Of a DNA stretch of 64,000 nucleotides, positions 60,901 to 64,000 are shown in pieces (position 1 is the first letter of the stretch; each line of letters begins with the position of its first letter). The DNA comes from Monarcha castaneiventris obscurior (lineage: Eukaryota > Chordata > Aves > Passeriformes > Monarchidae). The notes under the pieces were generated by a model that had not been told where the DNA came from, searched no databases, and saw only the letters and a list, made by a program, of their open reading frames with translations. A program made the position numbers and the translations under genes. The stretch spans positions 1,426,001 through 1,490,000 of the forward strand of contig JAMPIT010000848.1 of assembly GCA_026261815.1 (NCBI GenBank), written 5' to 3'.

Positions 60901-63792
60901 CTGGAGGCAGCAAAGGGCTGCTGTGATCTGAGAGAAGCCTGGATTCTGCCCTCACTGACAGAGACATGGCAGACATGGCTCACCATCATTATTCTGGAGC
61001 AGAATCGCCAGCACCTCACTGCAGTACAGCTTGTTGGCATCAAAAGGCATCTTAGCCTGTGGGGGAAGGAACAAGAGACCCATCAGGGCACAGCCCTCAG
61101 CATCTCACTGATTTGAAGAACACATTATTCAAATCACCAAATGTATGAGCAGCACTTAAAATAAAACACAACTGCAGTAATTCTGCAGTTTTCCTTGGTG
61201 ACAGAACAGTAACATCATCAGGGGTGATGGGAGGTGCGGGTGGGCTCATGCAAACATGTGGAAGCTCCACTGTGATCCTTCACACGGCCCTACATCCGTA
61301 CGTTCGGCCAAGTTGGCTCAAAACCCCTAAAACAGTCTCCAGTTGTTTGCCACACAGAATCTCTTTCCTGTGATGTATTTTCCACAGTGTTACGTGGGTG
61401 CATGGCACTTATCCCTGTCTGGAAGTCCGTGCCTGTCAGCAAAACCAGAATTTCAGAACATACATCACAGTAACATTAAATAGTAACTGCCAGAGTTTCA
61501 TATGAGAATCAGAGCGTCACACTCAGAAGAATGCGAGATGGGTTTTGCCTGCACAATCACATAACTTTCATTTCAGATATTCCCTCCATCCTCAAATATG
61601 CTAAAGAAGTCATGATGAAACCAAAATGCTGAATTTGAAGCCCCCCCAAAAAAACCCAAAAACCCTAGAGTGGATTCTGAACTGGATCCAATGTTTTTGC
61701 ATGCTTCCAAAGCTGCTTCATCTACAGAAACAGACTGAACATTAACCAATCAGATAATAACGCTACCTTGTTTACTGAGGGATTCATAAAACAAAACTAA
61801 TTTAAAAATCATCAGTTACCAGCTATTTATACTCCACTGTTCAAGAAGGGAAAAAGCAGAAGTCCTAGGCTTAAAACATAGCATTTGTCACCCAGTTTTT
61901 TCCCCAAATACACAGCTCCCTGCAGCATGATGGACAGTTCTGCCTGTGCAGGGCTGCTGGGCCAATCATCCCACCCTGTTGCCATGGAACAGAGGATGGT
62001 GTGCAAGCACCATGCAACACATGGAAACACAGAAAGCAGGAAGACCCCAAATGCCACCAAGTATCGACTTTAAATAAAGCTTTTCATTCCAAATGATCCC
62101 CGACCACTCTGCAGAGGATGGTATTTACAGCAGCCAGGGGACACCTCCAAGCAGACCATGGAGGAGAGGGGAAAATGCTCAGTGCTGTACAGCCCTGCCA
62201 GCTTCTGCCATGGGATATTGTGCTGGTTTTGGCCAAAATCTAGCAAACCAAGACAGGTGACCAACTGCTGCCCTGCAAATCTTGGGAAACAACATTCTGC
62301 TCTCACAAGACTGCACACATCGTCAAACCCTGCTTGTTTGCAGAAGAGAGCTATGAGCTCTCCACCTGAGCTTTCTGAGGCAGCTCTAACAGTCACAATA
62401 CAATTGTAAGACCTGAAATGTCATCAGGAAACAGAAATTCATGCTCTGTGCTGTGTGCCAGATGTCCTCATCACTGCCCAGACAGAATCTTAAAACTTAT
62501 CCCACAGACATTCCACAGCAGCTCTACCCAGCTGCTGAGATCTCGGGTTAATCCCAAACACAACTGTCAGGGCAAGAGATTCAAGACCAAGTGCTGCCAA
62601 GAGCCAAAGTACCTGAAGAGGGGTTCATCAGCTCCCCACAACCCTGTGCAGGCAAGAGAAAGCCCTGCCTGATCCCACATCCCAAATCCAGGGATAACAT
62701 AGCCAGGGAACACAACAGACGCACCCTGCACAAACTCGGAATGCTGTTGAGCATTCACGTTCTGTGGCACCAAGCAGGGGAATCCTAGTTGGGATTATTT
62801 TGCTTTCCCACGTTTCTCAGTCTTTCAGCTGCCACAGCAATTCCAAGGCAGGCAGCAGTACCTACCTGCCAAGACTAAAATTAACTTCACTTTTTCTTTT
62901 TAAGCAAAGGACATAATTATGTAACTATCTGGAATGAGAAATTACAGATTACTTCTGCTAACAAGGATGTGAAGTGCACAGAGGGGTACCTGCACTTACA
63001 CAGCTGATGGAGAACTTCTGGAACTCAGGGGCTTTCTAATCATGCAGACATTTAAGCATGGAAGTGCTAATGCCTTACTGACAGGTTAGAAAACAGCCAG
63101 AATTTCTTTGCTATATTTCCTCTACTATTTCTATGAGACAGCTGAACTATCTATTCCTTTTCTACAGCATTTTCCAGTGAATGTTTAGGCATCTTTTCAC
63201 ACAAGACTGAGTTAAACTGTGTAACTCACAGCCACAGGATGCAGTGTATGAAAAGCAGCTTTTAATTTAAAAGGCAATTAGTTGAGTTCAAAGCAAAAGC
63301 TGTCCCCAGCAGCATTTAAACAGACATCACTGAAAACTCAAAAAAGTGTTACAAACATGGGAAGATGGGAAGCAAAGGCCATTAAATGGTTAATATTATT
63401 GTCTCCTCTCACTGGTCAGCTTTTATAGTCCTACAGATTCCACACATAGAAATCCAACATATGGAAATCCAACATACATGAGTCATATGAAAAGATAAGA
63501 GACAATTTCTACTGCAAGACATTTATAAAGACAAGACCAAAGTGCGTCTCTTTAAACTAAAACTGCTGAGGACACAGACCCTGAACTGTAACTTTTTGTC
63601 CTTAACTGGGCTTTTACAACACATACAAGCAAAATTGGCTTTTCTTAAGTTAATTTTTGTGCTAATTGGTCTGTAGAAGCAAAGTGGGAGACCAGCTCAC
63701 CTTCAGCCTCTTGAGCAGCCACTGCATGAGGCCCTGCTGTGCAGCCTCTGTGCACATCTCTGGCCGGAACTCTGCCATATTCTCCACGATTC
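33875..63792 (-). CDS. CTNNBL1: CTNNBL1, beta-catenin-like protein 1, 3' ten exons (partial)
   Basis: Ten exons on the - strand, joined by GT-AG introns with matching phases, encode about 344 residues, roughly the C-terminal 60% of a ~563-residue protein. They cover most of the armadillo-like superhelix: IVENMAEFRPEMC, MPFDANKLYCSEVLAILLQ, NRELLGELDGIDVLLQQLS, VFKRHNPSTAEEQEMMENLF, SSALKVLDHAMIGPEGTDNC and GEIIDDDMEDEFYLRRLDAG, then the final KRILDLLENF and TGA. The match to human CTNNBL1 as I recall it is near-identical along its length. The family protein is nuclear, part of the PRP19/CDC5L spliceosomal complex, binds nuclear-localisation-type basic segments, and contacts the deaminase AID. 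Upstream exons (probably 1-6) lie beyond the window. The remarkable feature is the repeat at the acceptor of the penultimate exon. Confidence 0.98.
33964..39101 (-). other. CTNNBL1: CTNNBL1 intron before the terminal exon
   Basis: 5.1 kb. It contains a (CCCTCT)n/(CT)n microsatellite at about 35038-35066. I see no gene, and open frames here are short and unsupported. Confidence 0.85.
35038..35066. repeat. (CCCTCT)n/(CT)n microsatellite
   Basis: Four CCCTCT-type units running into a pure CT run. Confidence 0.9.
39102..39174 (-). CDS. CTNNBL1: CTNNBL1 penultimate exon
   Basis: 73 bp encoding IRQRVHQILNMRGSSIKIVR then HILK, with one base of a split Glu codon, and a consensus donor GTGAGT (39101-39096). 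The acceptor CCCCATCAG ends at 39175. The upstream intron is the repeat at 39187-39635, so this exon has an abnormal 3' splice-site environment. Confidence 0.97.
39187..39635. repeat. Three-stage purine-rich tandem repeat (13-bp, 13-bp variant, 9-bp)
   Basis: On the + strand: 14 units of a 13-mer containing GAAGAA (GAAGAA starts at 39195 to 39364, step 13). Then come 9 units in which it is GACGAA (starts 39377 to 39481, step 13), then 16 more GACGAA units with step 9 (starts 39490 to 39625). The array contains no T and only the C of each ACG. It starts 12 bp from the acceptor of the CTNNBL1 penultimate exon. It yields long charged or Leu/Phe/Arg open frames in all frames, which are not genes. 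Confidence 0.97.
39636..40200 (-). other. CTNNBL1: CTNNBL1 intron, remainder beyond the repeat
   Basis: About 565 bp of ordinary intron from the donor GTAAAG (40200) to the repeat. The first adenosines and AG upstream of the acceptor occur here, including a CTGAA branch-like motif with its A at 39639. Confidence 0.85.
40201..40338 (-). CDS. CTNNBL1: CTNNBL1 exon (DMVRRGEII...NANVPQ)
   Basis: 138 bp, 46 codons, phase 0 at both ends. It encodes DMVRRGEIIDDDMEDEFYL and the helix LFVLQLICYIMAEICNANVP. Acceptor CTTTACAG, donor GTAAAG. Confidence 0.97.
40339..45938 (-). other. CTNNBL1: CTNNBL1 intron (5.6 kb)
   Basis: Contains the (ATTCC)n array at 41031-41103 and a T/C-rich run near 42437-42449. 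I recognise no other element and no nested gene. Confidence 0.85.
41031..41103. repeat. (ATTCC)n / (GGAAT)n pentanucleotide array
   Basis: About 14.6 perfect copies (73 bp) of TCCAT/ATTCC, with a slightly degenerate unit just before. The motif is that of vertebrate satellite II/III-type DNA, here as a short intronic array. Confidence 0.95.
45939..46019 (-). CDS. CTNNBL1: CTNNBL1 exon (VDRLMELYFKY...GEKH)
   Basis: 81 bp, 27 codons, phase 0 at both ends. It encodes VDRLMELYFKYLDAMQAADK and KIDGEKH. Acceptor CTTGCAG. The donor is CAC|GTATGT, a weaker exon end than the usual CAG. Confidence 0.96.
46020..47075 (-). other. CTNNBL1: CTNNBL1 intron (1.06 kb)
   Basis: GT at 47075-47074, AG at 46021-46020. 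I see nothing recognisable inside. Confidence 0.85.
47076..47173 (-). CDS. CTNNBL1: CTNNBL1 exon (EHVCSILASLLRNLRGQQ...)
   Basis: 98 bp, entering with two bases of a Glu codon and leaving in phase 0. It encodes HVCSILASLLRNLRGQQRTR and LLNKFTENDSEK, an armadillo-type helix pair. Acceptor TTTCTAG, donor GTGAGT. Confidence 0.97.
47174..55400 (-). other. CTNNBL1: CTNNBL1 intron (8.2 kb)
   Basis: The largest intron in the window. It contains AT-rich stretches (about 48.7-49.3 kb and 52.4-52.75 kb), a short CT run near 49947, a CTT run near 50617 and a C/T-rich run at 50325-50345. I recognise no coding exon, mobile element or RNA gene. Confidence 0.8.
55401..55582 (-). CDS. CTNNBL1: CTNNBL1 exon (EKKISRSSALKVLDHAMIG...)
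   Basis: 182 bp. One base completes an Arg codon, then 60 codons and one base follow. It encodes EKKISRSSALKVLDHAMIGP, the HKFVDILGLRTIFPLFMKSP helices and a Lys-rich end. Acceptor TTTTCACAG, donor GTAGGT. Confidence 0.97.
55583..59810 (-). other. CTNNBL1: CTNNBL1 intron (4.2 kb)
   Basis: AT-rich in parts (55760-55870 and 57600-57665). No gene or element recognised. Confidence 0.8.
59811..59959 (-). CDS. CTNNBL1: CTNNBL1 exon (VFKRHNPSTAEEQEMMENLF...)
   Basis: 149 bp, 49 codons plus two bases. It encodes VFKRHNPSTAEEQEMMENLF, then DSLCSCLMLSSNRDRFLKGE and GLQLMNLML. Acceptor TCATTCAG, donor GTACTC. Confidence 0.97.
59960..60652 (-). other. CTNNBL1: CTNNBL1 intron (693 bp)
   Basis: Ordinary intron with consensus GTGAGT donor. 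Nothing else seen. Confidence 0.85.
60653..60711 (-). CDS. CTNNBL1: CTNNBL1 exon (NRELLGELDGIDVLLQQLS)
   Basis: 59 bp, entering with two bases of an Asp codon, then 19 codons ending in phase 0. It is the smallest CTNNBL1 exon in the window. Acceptor CGTCTAG, donor GTGAGT. Confidence 0.96.
60712..60983 (-). other. CTNNBL1: CTNNBL1 short intron (272 bp)
   Basis: Shortest intron seen. Its acceptor side is pyrimidine-rich (CTTTTCCCCCTTCCCCCCACC-like, here read on the gene strand). Nothing else seen. Confidence 0.85.
60984..61056 (-). CDS. CTNNBL1: CTNNBL1 exon (AKMPFDANKLYCSEVLAILLQ...)
   Basis: 73 bp, 24 codons plus one base. It encodes AKMPFDANKLYCSEVLAILL and QNND. Acceptor CCCCACAG, donor GTGAGC. 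Confidence 0.97.
61057..63700 (-). other. CTNNBL1: CTNNBL1 intron (2.64 kb)
   Basis: GT at 63700-63699. Unremarkable unique sequence with no recognised element. Confidence 0.85.
63701..63792 (-). CDS. CTNNBL1: CTNNBL1 first exon in the window (GIVENMAEFRPEMC...)
   Basis: 92 bp, entering with two bases of a Gly codon, then 30 codons. It encodes IVENMAEFRPEMCTEAAQQG and LMQWLLKRLK. Acceptor TCTTTCTTCTCAG, donor GTGAGC. Bases 63793-64000 are the preceding intron. Confidence 0.97.
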
Positions 63793-64000
63793 CTGAGAAG
63801 AAAGACACAGAAAACAGATGGTTTTCCCCACCAGAAATCCCAAACCTCATATTTCCAGTCTCTCTCATTCTTACAGTCCTGGGAGATTACAATCCTGAAG
63901 GACTGCAAGGAGTGGATGATGGTTTGACTGCCAGCAGTGGGAACACCCTGCAATGGTTTTGTGCTGTGCAAAGATCAGGGAGCAGAGAGGCAATTATGTC

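Overview
The window is nuclear DNA from a vertebrate, most likely a bird. The evidence is split genes with GT-AG introns, compact introns (0.3-9 kb), a strong CpG island, microsatellites and a class I endogenous retrovirus remnant. The bird assignment is inferred from gene compactness and general character; I could not identify a CR1 element to confirm it. No prokaryotic genes, CRISPR arrays or operons are present.

Three host genes are recognisable from their exon translations. From left to right: (1) the 3' end of TTI1 on the + strand (two clear exons, probably the last 9 bases of a third, stop at 6964, poly(A) signals at 7484 and 8158); (2) VSTM2L, complete, on the - strand (four coding exons between 25127 and 11534, poly(A) signal at 10474-10479, CpG-island promoter around 24.6-26.1 kb); (3) the 3' two-thirds of CTNNBL1 on the - strand (ten exons between 63792 and 33875, probably exons 7-16 of 16). 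The order CTNNBL1 > VSTM2L > < TTI1 is, from general knowledge, the same as on human 20q11.23, so this is a conserved synteny block read from the opposite strand. TTI1 and VSTM2L converge tail to tail with 2.3-3 kb between them. The three genes are not a functional unit: TTI1 is a PIKK co-chaperone subunit, VSTM2L a small secreted Ig-domain protein, and CTNNBL1 an armadillo-like protein of the PRP19/CDC5L spliceosomal complex.

Intron 1 of VSTM2L holds, antisense to the gene, the 3' part of a gammaretrovirus-like provirus: a decayed env (about 18.9-20.45 kb), a polypurine tract and a 3' LTR (about 20611-20961). The env reading frame has five in-frame stops but no frameshift, and the transmembrane half is still open for 228 codons.

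The most unusual structure is at 39187-39635. A three-stage tandem repeat (13-bp, variant 13-bp, then 9-bp units) lies directly against the 3' splice site of the penultimate CTNNBL1 exon. On the transcribed strand it is about 449 nt without a single adenosine or AG, which implies a very distant or unconventional branch point. Other repeats are an (ATTCC)n array at 41031-41103, a 15-bp GC-rich minisatellite upstream of the VSTM2L promoter, a 22-bp four-copy repeat at 27.3 kb, and a possible retroposed segment with flanking direct repeats at 3984-4249. Several AT-rich, non-repetitive islands inside the otherwise GC-rich VSTM2L introns are candidate conserved regulatory elements.
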